From contig NZ_MZGT01000049.1 of the NCBI RefSeq assembly GCF_002029255.1, forward strand, positions 1-39,887: a stretch of 39,887 bases of DNA. The letters run 5' to 3'. Position 1 is the stretch's first letter. Each line of letters starts with the position of its first letter. The notes beneath the pieces are model-generated. The model worked only from the letters and a program-made list of their open reading frames with translations, searched no databases and was not told the origin of the DNA. Positions 1 through 7,752 of this stretch are shown here, in pieces. The DNA is from Clostridium chromiireducens. GTDB taxonomy: Bacteria > Bacillota > Clostridia > Clostridiales > Clostridiaceae. The position numbers and the translations under genes were made by a program.

Positions 1-11
1 CTCCTAAGTTA

Positions 12-80
12 TGAATCAATAAATAATTAGGAAATATTAAAATAGTATTAGTCAAGAGATTAGAAGCATGATTTTTTATA
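12..80 (+). repeat. Decayed copy of the cassette-tail/terminator repeat
   Basis: This stretch aligns with the conserved tails at 771-852, 27548-27620 and 30755-30824: an ATGAATCA-like start, an A-rich run, then a TATTAGTCAAGAGATTAGAA hairpin-like core and a T-run. The arms no longer pair well, so it is probably a degenerate terminator. It implies that another unit of the same kind ended just upstream of the window. Confidence 0.5.
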
Positions 81-202
81 CGTCATACTAATTAGGGACG
101 TATATATAAGTACTGAACTAGAATCAATTCAGAATAAATTAAAATTCCCATTATTCATATAATCTACACAATATGTAGAAAGTGTGAAGTAATTAGTGAA
201 AA

Positions 203-240
203 TGTTCTTTGAAAATTGAATAATGCGATATTTATAATAT
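203..240 (+). promoter_or_regulatory. boxA-like element and promoter, unit 1
   Basis: TGTTCTTTGAAAA at 203-215 matches the boxA antitermination motif of Firmicute rRNA leaders. It is followed by TTGAATAATGCGAT at 216-229 and a TATAAT-type -10 at about 233-238. The same arrangement recurs at 27064 and 27685. The 14-base segment is the reverse complement of the left arm of the terminator that closes this unit at 811-852, apart from one inserted base there. A distance of more than 200 bases separates it from the next gene. Confidence 0.5.
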
Positions 241-464
241 GTAAAACATTGTGAATTATTAGATTTATATTTAGAAAAGGCAGTATATAATATCCTAAAA
301 ATGATAGATAGTCAATATATACTTTGAAAATCTGTAAAATTTGTACGATATTAGTTTTAATATATTCTGATAGATATTAAATAGGTTATTGTAGTTTGAA
401 TTTGCATATGGTTCTAGTTATAATCATTTTTATAACATGTACAGTATTTTATGGGAGGTTTTGT

Positions 465-764
465 ATGAGTGAATTTTTGAAATTAGAGAATTTTATTGGA
501 CATTCAGATGTAAGTTATGAAGAAGTTATAGTTCAATTTTTACAGGATAACGGAATAACGATTGATGATTTTGAGTATGTAGGAAGATGTGATTCTGAGT
601 GCCTGGAATGTAATGCAGAAAAATTTAGTGTCTGGCGTAGGGATATAGGAGTCATCGAAGAAGAAAACATTTTTACTTTCAATTTAGATGCCGCTGATGA
701 AACATTAGATTTCGCTATATACCTGTGTAATAAATGCAAGAAATGGACTATTTATATTGAATAA
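465..764 (+). CDS. Small Cys-rich (zinc-ribbon-like) protein
   Basis: This is a 99-residue acidic protein of no family I recognise. The ATG at 465 is chosen because GGGAGG lies just upstream; the frame is open further upstream from a TTG at 396, but that adds a hydrophobic stretch without a ribosome binding site. Cysteines at residues 42, 46 and 49 and a CNKC pair at 88/91 look like a split zinc knuckle. There are no membrane segments. It lies alone between the boxA-like promoter at 203-240 and the conserved terminator at 811-852, so it forms one unit of the repeated cassette-like arrangement. The zinc role is inferred from cysteine spacing only. Confidence 0.7.
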   Translation: MSEFLKLENFIGHSDVSYEEVIVQFLQDNGITIDDFEYVGRCDSECLECNAEKFSVWRRDIGVIEEENIFTFNLDAADETLDFAIYLCNKCKKWTIYIE

Positions 765-810
765 TACATTATTCTTAAATTATAAATCGATAAAATAAAT
801 AACGTATTGT

Positions 811-852
811 AAAATCGCATTTATTCAAGAGATTGAATTTGCGATTTTTTTA
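811..852 (+). terminator. Conserved cassette terminator, unit 1
   Basis: AAATCGCATTTATTCAA, a short GAGA loop, TTGAATTTGCGATTT and a T-run form a strong intrinsic terminator. Near-identical copies lie at 27579-27620 and 30787-30824, with shared sequence extending about 40 bases upstream of the hairpin. Confidence 0.85.
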
Positions 853-977
853 ATACTCAATTCTAAAAAAGTTTGTAGGTTTAAGCGATGTTGGAATAGT
901 TTTAATAATTATAAATTAAACTTCGGATTATTCATATAATCAAAACAATTTTATAAGAATCAGAACTGAGAATACAA

Positions 978-1145
978 TTGAGTTTAACAACAATTTTCAT
1001 ACTAGTATTTTTCATAGCAGGCTTAGGACTAACAATAGGCATAATAAAAAAGAATAAAGCAGTTTTAATTATTTCAATAGCCATGTGCATTCTTCTTATA
1101 GCCTTTGCTTTATTCTTAATACTTGTCTTAATACCTGCTATGTAA
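978..1145 (+). CDS. Putative 55-aa membrane protein (TTG start)
   Basis: An open frame of 55 codons starts at TTG 978 and ends at TAA 1143-1145. The product has two hydrophobic segments (about residues 3-22 and 29-53) separated by a basic GIIKKNKA turn, so it looks like a small hairpin membrane protein. The ribosome binding site is weak (GAG seven bases upstream) and there is no ATG start, so this could be the remnant of a longer gene. The function is unknown. Confidence 0.4.
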   Translation: MSLTTIFILVFFIAGLGLTIGIIKKNKAVLIISIAMCILLIAFALFLILVLIPAM

Positions 1146-1224
1146 TATTTTATGAAGCTTCAGTAGGTTTCGCCATATTCAAATTTTAAAAAGATATTTC
1201 GATAAACAACATCAGAGGTGCATA

Positions 1225-1617
1225 ATGAATAGAAATAAGACATTAATTTTTACAAAGAGCCTTTATTTCTTGATTATCATAGGCGCGATAATTTCAGGGA
1301 TTATTATTTATAATGATATTAATAATAATATAGCTATTAAATTTGTATTAGGGTATGCATTGTTATGTGTATTTTTTATATTGTATGTTCCTATAATTAC
1401 TATAGTTAACGCAAGGAAATTAAAATTGGAATACATTAAAAAGCTTTTAAAAGAATTTGTTATTTGCTTTGCTATGTTTTTTGTTTTAAATTGCATATTG
1501 GATTATGTTTTTATTAGCCCAAATATAGATTTCCTTGATGCACTTTCAGATGCAGGGAGTCTTTCTTTTTGTGTCACTTTCATTGATGTTACATTTTTGA
1601 AAAAGGATACGAATTAG
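1225..1617 (+). CDS. Hypothetical membrane protein, 130 aa
   Basis: I recognise no family. The ATG at 1225 has AGAGGTG eight bases upstream. Three clear hydrophobic segments (about residues 11-29, 37-62 and 76-95) and a weaker one near the C-terminus predict an integral membrane protein with a basic loop (ARKLKLEYIKK) between the second and third. The gene sits 67 bases before another membrane protein gene on the same strand and may be co-transcribed with it. Confidence 0.65.
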   Translation: MNRNKTLIFTKSLYFLIIIGAIISGIIIYNDINNNIAIKFVLGYALLCVFFILYVPIITIVNARKLKLEYIKKLLKEFVICFAMFFVLNCILDYVFISPNIDFLDALSDAGSLSFCVTFIDVTFLKKDTN

Positions 1618-1684
1618 ATTCGATTTTGTGTATCATAGGATAAAATTTAAAAGTCAGTTAGCCAACTATTAAGGAGTAATTTAA

Positions 1685-2371
1685 ATGATCAAACTAAGTT
1701 TATTAGGAAAACAATTAAATGAATCTGTTGAAAAATTATCTTTAGAAAATAGAGAAATATTTGATGATATTATAGCATTCATAAGAACATCAAATTTAAA
1801 AACAAGAGACGGAGAAGAATTTCTTCAACAGATGATAGATAGCTTCTTAAATGCACAGCAGCAAGGGATAAGCATTGAAGGTATGTTAGGAACAGATGAT
1901 ATAAGAGGTTATTGTGAAGAAATAGTAGCTACATATAAATCAAGGTATAACATACTATCACGCAGTGGAGAATATTTAATGTATGTTGGAATACTGGTAG
2001 TAGTAACATCAGTATTAGGTAGTTTTACAAAAAATTTAACTATACTTATGTCTAAAAATTTTAAATTTAATAATTTTTCATTTTATTCATATATAGATTT
2101 CGACTTTGGATTTATTACAACATTTTTGATTGCGGTTACTTTTTATTTTTCTTTGATGAATTGGATTAAGAAAAGTTGTTTTACTAAACCTGTCATAAGT
2201 AATGAAAAGAAGAATAAATTTAAAATGTATATACTAATCATATTTATTTGTATAATGCATACTATTTCAAAGTTTGCAAAGGGATATGTGTTCTATAGTT
2301 TAAACATATTCTTAGTTGTTATTATTGGAATTATGTCATATTTCATAGGGAAATATTTAGTAGAAAATTAA
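1685..2371 (+). CDS. DUF1048/DUF1129-like membrane protein, 228 aa
   Basis: The start at ATG 1685 follows AAGGAG. The N-terminal ~90 residues are soluble and helical, with the pattern seen in DUF1048/DUF1129/HAAS-type domains: paired helices ending in a short Gly-containing turn (IEGMLGTDDIRGYCEEIV). The rest carries four likely membrane segments (about 98-118, 138-158, 176-194, 198-222). Such proteins often sit beside PadR-type regulators; none is present here. The family assignment is by pattern and tentative. A terminator follows directly. Confidence 0.6.
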   Translation: MIKLSLLGKQLNESVEKLSLENREIFDDIIAFIRTSNLKTRDGEEFLQQMIDSFLNAQQQGISIEGMLGTDDIRGYCEEIVATYKSRYNILSRSGEYLMYVGILVVVTSVLGSFTKNLTILMSKNFKFNNFSFYSYIDFDFGFITTFLIAVTFYFSLMNWIKKSCFTKPVISNEKKNKFKMYILIIFICIMHTISKFAKGYVFYSLNIFLVVIIGIMSYFIGKYLVEN

Positions 2372-2397
2372 GAAAAATTCATTTTTAAAAAGTTTTG

Positions 2398-2432
2398 ACT
2401 ACTATTTTTAAGTGAATAGTAGTTTATTAAAT
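2398..2432 (+). terminator. Intrinsic terminator after the DUF1048-like gene
   Basis: ACTACTATT and AATAGTAGT form a 9-bp stem around an 8-base loop, followed by TTTATTAAAT. It ends the 1685-2371 transcript. Confidence 0.65.
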
Positions 2433-2450
2433 AATAGTATATAAAACCAA

Positions 2451-2480
2451 TTGACATACAGACGTCTATTGGTAAAAGAA
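2451..2480 (+). promoter_or_regulatory. Orphan promoter/TetR-type operator-like site
   Basis: A consensus TTGACA at about 2453-2458 runs into the perfect 8-base palindrome AGACGTCT, with partial symmetry beyond it. TetR-family autoregulated promoters in Firmicutes often look like this. No TetR gene follows; the next 100 bases are non-coding and end in a terminator at 2551-2588, so the regulated gene may have been deleted. Confidence 0.3.
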
Positions 2481-2550
2481 GTTGTTATATAAGTGAGACA
2501 AGGTGTTATCTTTTTAAAGAAGGATAAAGTAATAAATTAAGCAGACATAG

Positions 2551-2588
2551 ATATCACATTTTCATACAGGAATTTGTGATATTTTTTT
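2551..2588 (+). terminator. Intrinsic terminator with no gene before it
   Basis: ATATCACA and TGTGATAT pair around a 16-base loop and are followed by seven Ts. The only upstream element is the orphan promoter-like site at 2451, so it marks either a short RNA or a deleted gene. Confidence 0.65.
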
Positions 2589-2634
2589 CTATATAATATT
2601 AAAATAAGGTATATAAAAAATGGGAGGAGAATTT

Positions 2635-2886
2635 ATGAGAAAGGTTAATTTATTCTTGAAAATATTTGGTGCCATCTTTGTTATTGGACTTGTAATACTT
2701 ACGTATAGCATAAATTTAGGTGATTATGAAGTAGCAAATATTATACAATCTAATGGCGGTAGCATAGATACAAATACTTACATGATTTATTTAGAACAGT
2801 CTATTACAAAATATAGATTTCTAGGGTCAATTCTTTCAATGTTAGGTGGCTTAGGAATATTAAAAAGTATTGATACTAAATCATAA
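2635..2886 (+). CDS. Small hypothetical membrane protein, 83 aa
   Basis: The ATG at 2635 is preferred over the in-frame ATG at 2620, because GGGAGGAG lies between them at ideal spacing for the second. The product has an N-terminal membrane segment (about residues 7-25), an extracytoplasmic-looking polar middle and a second hydrophobic segment (about 60-76), with a basic C-terminus. I recognise no family. The next gene starts 91 bases downstream with no terminator in between, so read-through into the hydrolase gene is possible. Confidence 0.6.
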   Translation: MRKVNLFLKIFGAIFVIGLVILTYSINLGDYEVANIIQSNGGSIDTNTYMIYLEQSITKYRFLGSILSMLGGLGILKSIDTKS

Positions 2887-2977
2887 TGCGTAGTGATTTA
2901 TATTAAGATTTAAAGATGATATAATTATTTCAATAAGTTTCTTCATAATATTTACTGAAGATTTAAGGAGATATACT

Positions 2978-3844
2978 ATGAATAGCAAACAATACAATAC
3001 CTATGTGGGAAGTAAAGAAATTCAAATTAGAGATGAAAGTAAAGATATTAATTTTAACGTTCTTGTGCAATATCCAACAAATGAACCATCAATGCCAACT
3101 GCATTTGGTTCATATACAATGGATGTTTGTATTAATGCTAAATTGTTAGAGGGTGAATTTCCACTTGTCATCATTTCTCATGGTAATGGAGGTTCACATA
3201 TTTTTTATAGAACAATTAGCACCCATCTTGCGAAAAATGGCTATATTGTTGCAATGGTAGAGCATTATGGTAACAATAGAAATAATAATGAATTTGAAAA
3301 CACCGAAGAAAATCTAATTTTAAGACCAAAGCATATCAGTTTAACAATTGATAAACTTCTTTCAGATAGTTTTTTTAGTAACCATATTATAAAGGACAAG
3401 ATAGCAGTAATAGGACATTCTATGGGTGGGTACACAGCTCTAGCCTTGGCAGGTGGTATTCCAAGAACTAGAGAAGGTAAAATAATAAAGACTACTCCTG
3501 ACCAAAGAGTTAAGGCAGTAGTGTTACTTGCACCTGGAGCAGGCTGGTTTTTAAATGGTTTGGATAACGTAACAATCCCTATTCTTATGTTAACAGCAGA
3601 ACATGATCCAATTACACCTGCTTGGAATGCAGAAACTGTATTAAAAAGCATTCCAGATAAATCACTGGTTACTTTTAGGCAAATTGAAAATGCTGGTCAT
3701 TTTTCTTTTCTGAGTCCATTTCCTGAGTCAATGAAAAGCGCGAAGTTCTTACCTTCAACTGATCCAGAAGGATTTGATAGAGAAGAATTCCATGCACAAT
3801 TACCAAAAGAGATACTTGCTTATCTTGATGAAAAATTGTCTTAA
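2978..3844 (+). CDS. Alpha/beta hydrolase (dienelactone hydrolase/PAF-acetylhydrolase-like)
   Basis: This 288-residue cytoplasmic serine hydrolase has no signal peptide. The oxyanion region is HGNGG (residues 68-72). The nucleophile elbow GHSMGG puts Ser at 148, the acid is probably Asp210 (AEHDP) and the catalytic His is 241 (NAGHFSF). The full triad is present, so it should be active. The fold pattern and the HYGNNRNN stretch after strand 4 match COG4188-type predicted dienelactone hydrolases and bacterial PAF-acetylhydrolase relatives. The substrate cannot be read from sequence. The start is well supported by AAGGAGATAT before ATG 2978. It stands between small membrane protein genes and a signalling gene, with no obvious pathway partner. 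Confidence 0.85.
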   Translation: MNSKQYNTYVGSKEIQIRDESKDINFNVLVQYPTNEPSMPTAFGSYTMDVCINAKLLEGEFPLVIISHGNGGSHIFYRTISTHLAKNGYIVAMVEHYGNNRNNNEFENTEENLILRPKHISLTIDKLLSDSFFSNHIIKDKIAVIGHSMGGYTALALAGGIPRTREGKIIKTTPDQRVKAVVLLAPGAGWFLNGLDNVTIPILMLTAEHDPITPAWNAETVLKSIPDKSLVTFRQIENAGHFSFLSPFPESMKSAKFLPSTDPEGFDREEFHAQLPKEILAYLDEKLS

Positions 3845-4023
3845 ATTATTGTGCAATATATAAGCTAATAAACAAATTTTAATAGGCTAAATGAAGTCCT
3901 TAGGAGTCAGGTTAAATGAGGTGAAAAGGATATCGAATATTGATGTTATTAGATATTTAATGTATAATTTTTTCTATAACGCTAATTGATTTTAATAGCA
4001 ATAGAAAAGGTGGTTGGATAGTT

Positions 4024-5034
4024 TTGAACCAAAATAGTATAAGCAATGATAAGTTACTAGAAATCATTAAAGTACAGACTGAGGTGGCTCAGCAGGGTAT
4101 GGATCTTGGTAACATAATGGATTTAGTAACGCAGCGAACTAAGCTTATTACTAATGCAGATGGTGCTTCCGTAGAATTAATTGAGAATGAGGAGCTAGTG
4201 TATAGGGCTGCATCTGGAATGGCTGAGAGGTTTTTAGGGTTACGATTAAATATGGAAAATAGTCTGTCAGGGGAATGTATAAATATAAGAATCCCTCTGA
4301 TTAGTAATGATATTGAAAGTGATGACAGAGTTAATAAAGAGGCATGTAGGCAAATCGGTCTTAATTCCATGATTGTAATGCCTTTAATATGCATGAATGA
4401 AGTGGTTGGTGTATTGAAAGTTCTTTCTTCGAAAGCTGGTCATTTCAACGATGATGACATTAAAGTACTAGAACTTATGTCAGGACTCATTGCAGCAGAG
4501 ATGTTTAATGCAATGAAAAATGGGGAAAGTGAGTTGTTTTATAAAGCAACACATGATAGTCTAACTGGGATATCTAACCGTTCTTTATTCTATGATAATT
4601 TGAGAAAAAGGTTGTCACATGCTTCTCGAAAAGAAGAGGAGTTCGGAATCATTTCACTAGACATGGACGGACTTAAAGAGATTAACGACAACTACGGCCA
4701 CAGAGCAGGAGACGCAGCAATCAAAGAAGTTGCTTTACGAATTAACAACACTTTGCATGAAACAGACACAGTTTCTAGACTTGGTGGAGACGAATTTGGA
4801 ATCATTATTGCAAAGATAGAGCATAGCGATGAAATCAAGACATTGATTAAGCAATTAGACTTTGAAATAACAAAATCTTTCGAATTTGAAGGTCAAGAAA
4901 TAAATCTTAGAGCAAGTATCGGATATGCCCTTTTTAAAGAAGATGGCATTGAAATAGATGTTTTAATTGAAAAAGCAGATAAATCAATGTATAAAGTAAA
5001 AAGAGTGCGTAAAGGACATGAGAATGTACGCTGA
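4024..5034 (+). CDS. GAF domain diguanylate cyclase (GGDEF)
   Basis: The product is predicted to make cyclic di-GMP from two GTP. Residues ~28-163 form a GAF sensory domain. Residues ~172-334 form a GGDEF domain beginning with the usual HDSLTGISNR signature and carrying an intact GGDEF active site at 254-258. The inhibitory I-site, normally RxxD five residues before GGDEF, reads HETD (245-248), so product feedback is probably lost. There are no membrane segments, so it is likely cytosolic. The start is TTG 4024 with AAAGGTGG upstream. It is monocistronic and ends in a terminator at 5061-5096. No EAL or HD-GYP phosphodiesterase is nearby. Confidence 0.9.
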   Translation: MNQNSISNDKLLEIIKVQTEVAQQGMDLGNIMDLVTQRTKLITNADGASVELIENEELVYRAASGMAERFLGLRLNMENSLSGECINIRIPLISNDIESDDRVNKEACRQIGLNSMIVMPLICMNEVVGVLKVLSSKAGHFNDDDIKVLELMSGLIAAEMFNAMKNGESELFYKATHDSLTGISNRSLFYDNLRKRLSHASRKEEEFGIISLDMDGLKEINDNYGHRAGDAAIKEVALRINNTLHETDTVSRLGGDEFGIIIAKIEHSDEIKTLIKQLDFEITKSFEFEGQEINLRASIGYALFKEDGIEIDVLIEKADKSMYKVKRVRKGHENVR

Positions 5035-5060
5035 TAAAAAATTTTAAGCGCTATAATAAA

Positions 5061-5096
5061 AGACACACCGATAATTTTGTCAGTGTGTTTTTCTTC
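5061..5096 (+). terminator. Intrinsic terminator after the GGDEF gene
   Basis: ACACACCGA pairs with TCAGTGTGT and is followed by TTTTTCTTC. Confidence 0.75.
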
Positions 5097-5125
5097 TATA
5101 TGGAAATACATTATCAAGTTCAGTC

Positions 5126-5230
5126 ATTCTTCCTTCACAAAAAACCCCCGGGGGTTTTTATGAGCGAAGCGAATTTGCTACGGTTGCCATTGGAGACATC
5201 ATGCTAAAACCAGCTCTTCTCAAAAAGTAA
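5126..5230 (+). pseudogene. Possible C-terminal gene remnant, with a perfect 20-bp palindrome
   Basis: The frame ending at TAA 5228-5230 reads ...FATVAIGDIMLKPALLKK, which has the composition of a real C-terminus, but has no start or ribosome binding site. Upstream it runs through AAAAACCCCCGGGGGTTTTT (5140-5159), a perfect loop-less palindrome. Base composition here is clearly richer in G+C than the neighbours. I read it as the tail of a lost gene joined to foreign DNA; I do not recognise the family. Confidence 0.3.
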
Positions 5231-5530
5231 CCAGTAAATAAGCAACGCAGCCAACATGTCATCTGACCAAACATTCAGGGGTGGATTCTCCGATTACAAA
5301 AAAATCGAGAGGGAGTCGACCTCTTTTTTGCATGCTCATTTTTTTCAATCATACACCAGAAATGGACTAAAATCAAACTGCATTTGGGTTACAAAAACTG
5401 CGTTTCATTTACAAAAATTAAGTTTCGGATTTCAAACATAGCTTTTCGTTTTACAAAGTGGCATCTCTTCTTTCAATTCACCTTCAGCTCTTTGTATTGT
5501 GAATACCACTTAAAAATAATATATCAATTA
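5231..5530. other. Non-coding debris, probably from a mobile element
   Basis: No convincing gene is present. At about 5298-5330 AGAGG and CCTCT flank GAGTCGA and are followed by six Ts, a terminator-like hairpin. Between 5375 and 5460 a loose direct repeat recurs (CTGCATTTGGGTTACAAAA, CTGCGTTTCATTTACAAAA and a more diverged third copy), resembling the multiple internal repeats near the ends of some insertion sequences. Short open frames here have no ribosome binding sites. The mobile-element origin is inferred. Confidence 0.35.
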
Positions 5531-5533
5531 AGG

Positions 5534-5592
5534 ATAATAAATTATCGTAACACGATAATTTATTATTGACAATTTAAAAAGGTAGGTATAAA
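5534..5592 (+). promoter_or_regulatory. 15-bp inverted repeat operator and promoter of the DUF2975 operon
   Basis: ATAATAAATTATCGT (5534-5548) and its exact reverse complement (5552-5566) flank a three-base AAC spacer. The right arm touches a consensus TTGACA -35 (5566-5571). A TATAAA-type -10 follows at 5587-5592 with short 15-base spacing. The position suggests a repressor site, plausibly for the XRE regulator encoded second in the operon. Confidence 0.6.
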
Positions 5593-5627
5593 CTTAAAAT
5601 GAAAAATATGGATTTTGAGAGGTGTTT

Positions 5628-6107
5628 ATGAATCAGAAGAGTTTGTCAAAATGGATTAAGATTATTGTAATGGCAATGGTGTTGTGTGGTGCAATGATAT
5701 ATTTTGAGGCAATACCATATATAGCAGATAGTATTGTTAAGCAGGAAAAGGAACTCCAATATTGTTATTGGCCATGGCTGATTTTTATTTGGTGTACGGC
5801 TATTCCATGCTATTTGGTTTTGTTTTGGATGTGGAGAATAGCAGATGAGGTAAGGAAGGATAATTCTTTTTCCAGAATAAATGCTATATATTTAAAGCGA
5901 ATCATGCTTGCTACACTTACAGATTTGGGATTTTTTCTCGTTGGAAATATTGTATTACTGTTGCTTAATATGAATCATCCAGGAGTTTTTATGTTATCAA
6001 TATTAATTTGTTTTATTGGAGTGTGTGTAGCAGTGGCATCAGCTGTCTTATCACATTTAGTGGAAAAGGCAGCACTTTTGAAAGAAGAAAATGAATCTTA
6101 TATATAG
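5628..6107 (+). CDS. DUF2975 membrane protein
   Basis: The protein has 159 residues and four membrane segments (about 9-30, 46-69, 90-113, 118-143), the length and layout of the DUF2975 family. The ATG at 5628 has GAGAGG directly upstream; a GTG two codons earlier overlaps that site and is unlikely. DUF2975 proteins are typically encoded next to a small XRE/YozG-type regulator, as here (12 bases downstream). A role in sensing and controlling the regulator is a reasonable guess, but the molecular function is unknown. Confidence 0.8.
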   Translation: MNQKSLSKWIKIIVMAMVLCGAMIYFEAIPYIADSIVKQEKELQYCYWPWLIFIWCTAIPCYLVLFWMWRIADEVRKDNSFSRINAIYLKRIMLATLTDLGFFLVGNIVLLLLNMNHPGVFMLSILICFIGVCVAVASAVLSHLVEKAALLKEENESYI

Positions 6108-6118
6108 GGGGGAGTGTG

Positions 6119-6337
6119 ATGATAATAGTTAATGTAGATATAATGATGGCGAAAAGGAAAATGTCATTAAAAGAATTAGCTGAAAGGGTTGGCATTACAA
6201 ATGCAAACATGTCTGTGCTAAAGACTGGAAAAGTAAAGGGGGTAAAATTTACTACTTTAAATGAAATATGTAAGGCATTGGATTGTCAGCCGGGAGATAT
6301 ACTGGAATACAGGGAGGATGAAGATGAAAAGATTTAA
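6119..6337 (+). CDS. XRE-family (YozG-like) transcriptional regulator
   Basis: This 72-residue protein is a single Cro/CI-type helix-turn-helix: KMSLKELAERVGITNANMS forms the first helices and the recognition region, and TLNEICKALDCQPGDILEY is the classic C-terminal half of small XRE regulators. The ATG at 6119 fits the strong GGGGGGAG better than the GTG one codon before. Its last codons overlap the start of the next gene (6324), so translation is coupled. It probably binds the inverted repeat at 5534-5566. A decayed fragment of a related regulator lies at 30085-30186. Confidence 0.85.
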   Translation: MIIVNVDIMMAKRKMSLKELAERVGITNANMSVLKTGKVKGVKFTTLNEICKALDCQPGDILEYREDEDEKI

Positions 6338-7538
6338 GAAGCATCCAGTTTTGTATTCTTTATTGTTATCAACAATTATAAGTATAATTGTCGGTGTTAT
6401 TTTTTTAAGTCATAACTGGAAATATCCAGGTGATATTATTGGAGGTATATTTTTCTCAATGCTAGCAGGGAATTTTATGATTTATCCATTCCTGCTCACC
6501 ATAATTAATATTGTTACATTATTTTGTAAATCAGAAAATCTGGAATGGATCAAGAATATCAGAATTTTTGAGTATATGGCTATGATATTCGGATTTTTTT
6601 ATAGTGGAATAGGTCTAGTCTTTTTAGGGATACAGTTTCAAGCAGACTGGTTAGTTGTGTTGCGAAATGCAGAAGTTCATACGCCTATCTGGACAGTATC
6701 GTATCCTACAGTAGTCTGTTTGTCATGTATTGGAGTTATAGGATATCTTGTTTTAGCTTGTATTCAGATAGAAAAAATGCCGCCACTTGTTATTGTCAGT
6801 GCGATAGCTGGAATGTATCTTGGTATTCTGGAATGTGTGTTATGGATTATTCAGATATTTTCGTCAAGTTATATACTTTTGTGTCTATTTCCACTTAACT
6901 GTATTATCATAGCTGCAAAAACTATAAGATATAAAATCTTGGAATGGAATTCGAAAAAAGATAATGTAACAAGATCATTTAATAACAAGTATCTGGCATT
7001 TTTAAATCAGAAAATGATAAATTCGGGATACTGGCCAATTACTGCATTTGTTCTGATGTGGCCTATTCTTGGCATTATAATATGTGTTCTTGCCTTGTTT
7101 GGACAGCAGCCAGATAACATTATAAAAGCATGGACTGAAACTAGTGATTGGAATTTATCACATCGTGTGGCTCCTCAGAATGTTACTTATGATGAACATT
7201 ATCTATGTACTGTTGCGGCGGGAGGTCATGCACGCATTGTTAAACCGATTCGTTTAGGTGAGCGTCATGGACATCAGGTTATTGTGAATCGTCAGCTCTG
7301 CGTGGCAAATGCATTTGAGCAGATTCTGGAAGAGAGGATCCCAATGTTTCATAAGAATATCCGGCATTTCTATGATACTTATGGATTTCCAATTGCGAAG
7401 ACGATACATTCCAAATATATGGCAGATATAGTGTATTTTATTATGAAGCCATTAGAATGGCTGTTTTTGATAGTACTGTATTTCTGCGATGTGAATCCAG
7501 AAAATCGGATTGCGGTGCAGTATCTGCCTCAAAAATAG
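6324..7538 (+). CDS. Large membrane protein, DUF6688-like
   Basis: The product has 404 residues with about seven membrane segments in the first ~270 residues, then a conserved soluble portion (TETSDWNLSHRVAP, CTVAAGGHARIVKP, ERHGHQVIVNRQLC) and a last hydrophobic stretch near the C-terminus. The C-terminal pattern agrees with what I remember of DUF6688. The His-rich conserved block suggests a catalytic or metal site, but no activity is known to me. The start is ATG 6324 behind GGGAGG, 14 bases inside the XRE gene. G+C is higher than in flanking genes, consistent with transfer of the three-gene operon. Confidence 0.7.
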   Translation: MKRFKKHPVLYSLLLSTIISIIVGVIFLSHNWKYPGDIIGGIFFSMLAGNFMIYPFLLTIINIVTLFCKSENLEWIKNIRIFEYMAMIFGFFYSGIGLVFLGIQFQADWLVVLRNAEVHTPIWTVSYPTVVCLSCIGVIGYLVLACIQIEKMPPLVIVSAIAGMYLGILECVLWIIQIFSSSYILLCLFPLNCIIIAAKTIRYKILEWNSKKDNVTRSFNNKYLAFLNQKMINSGYWPITAFVLMWPILGIIICVLALFGQQPDNIIKAWTETSDWNLSHRVAPQNVTYDEHYLCTVAAGGHARIVKPIRLGERHGHQVIVNRQLCVANAFEQILEERIPMFHKNIRHFYDTYGFPIAKTIHSKYMADIVYFIMKPLEWLFLIVLYFCDVNPENRIAVQYLPQK

Positions 7539-7752
7539 GGAATAAAAATTGGTTGACAATAAATATGAAAGAGTGGTGAGAATAATAAAAAAGCATATAA
7601 AATAAGATATATTATGTTATTTGGCTGGAACCGCATTGATATTAAGCTGGAATTATAAAAGCTTATTAAATCAGAATTGAGAAGTAGGGTATTTTGAAAA
7701 TATGTTGTGAGGATTAGCTGAAAGACAAATAATAATTTGTGGGGATGATGGG
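7539..7752 (+). other. Intergenic, possible relic of a small membrane-protein gene
   Basis: A TTGACA lies at about 7553. Around 7617-7680 one frame reads YLAGTALILSWNYKSLLNQN before a stop, a short membrane-anchor-like stretch without a start codon or ribosome binding site. It is most likely a fragment. Confidence 0.25.

Noticed and set aside
396..464. Upstream extension of the Cys-rich protein giving a membrane-like N-terminus
   Set aside because: The extension begins at TTG without a ribosome binding site, whereas ATG 465 has GGGAGG at proper spacing.
3265..3651. Minus-strand open frame of 128 codons opposite the hydrolase
   Set aside because: It is antisense to a gene with a complete catalytic triad, its product has no recognisable pattern and it has no ribosome binding site.
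5256..5441. Open frame of 61 codons in the debris after the GGDEF gene
   Set aside because: It has no ribosome binding site, runs through a terminator-like hairpin and has no protein-like pattern; it overlaps another short open frame at 5384-5569 in the same debris.
6261..6323. Longer start for the large membrane protein
   Set aside because: It would lie inside the XRE gene without a ribosome binding site; ATG 6324 follows GGGAGG at good spacing.
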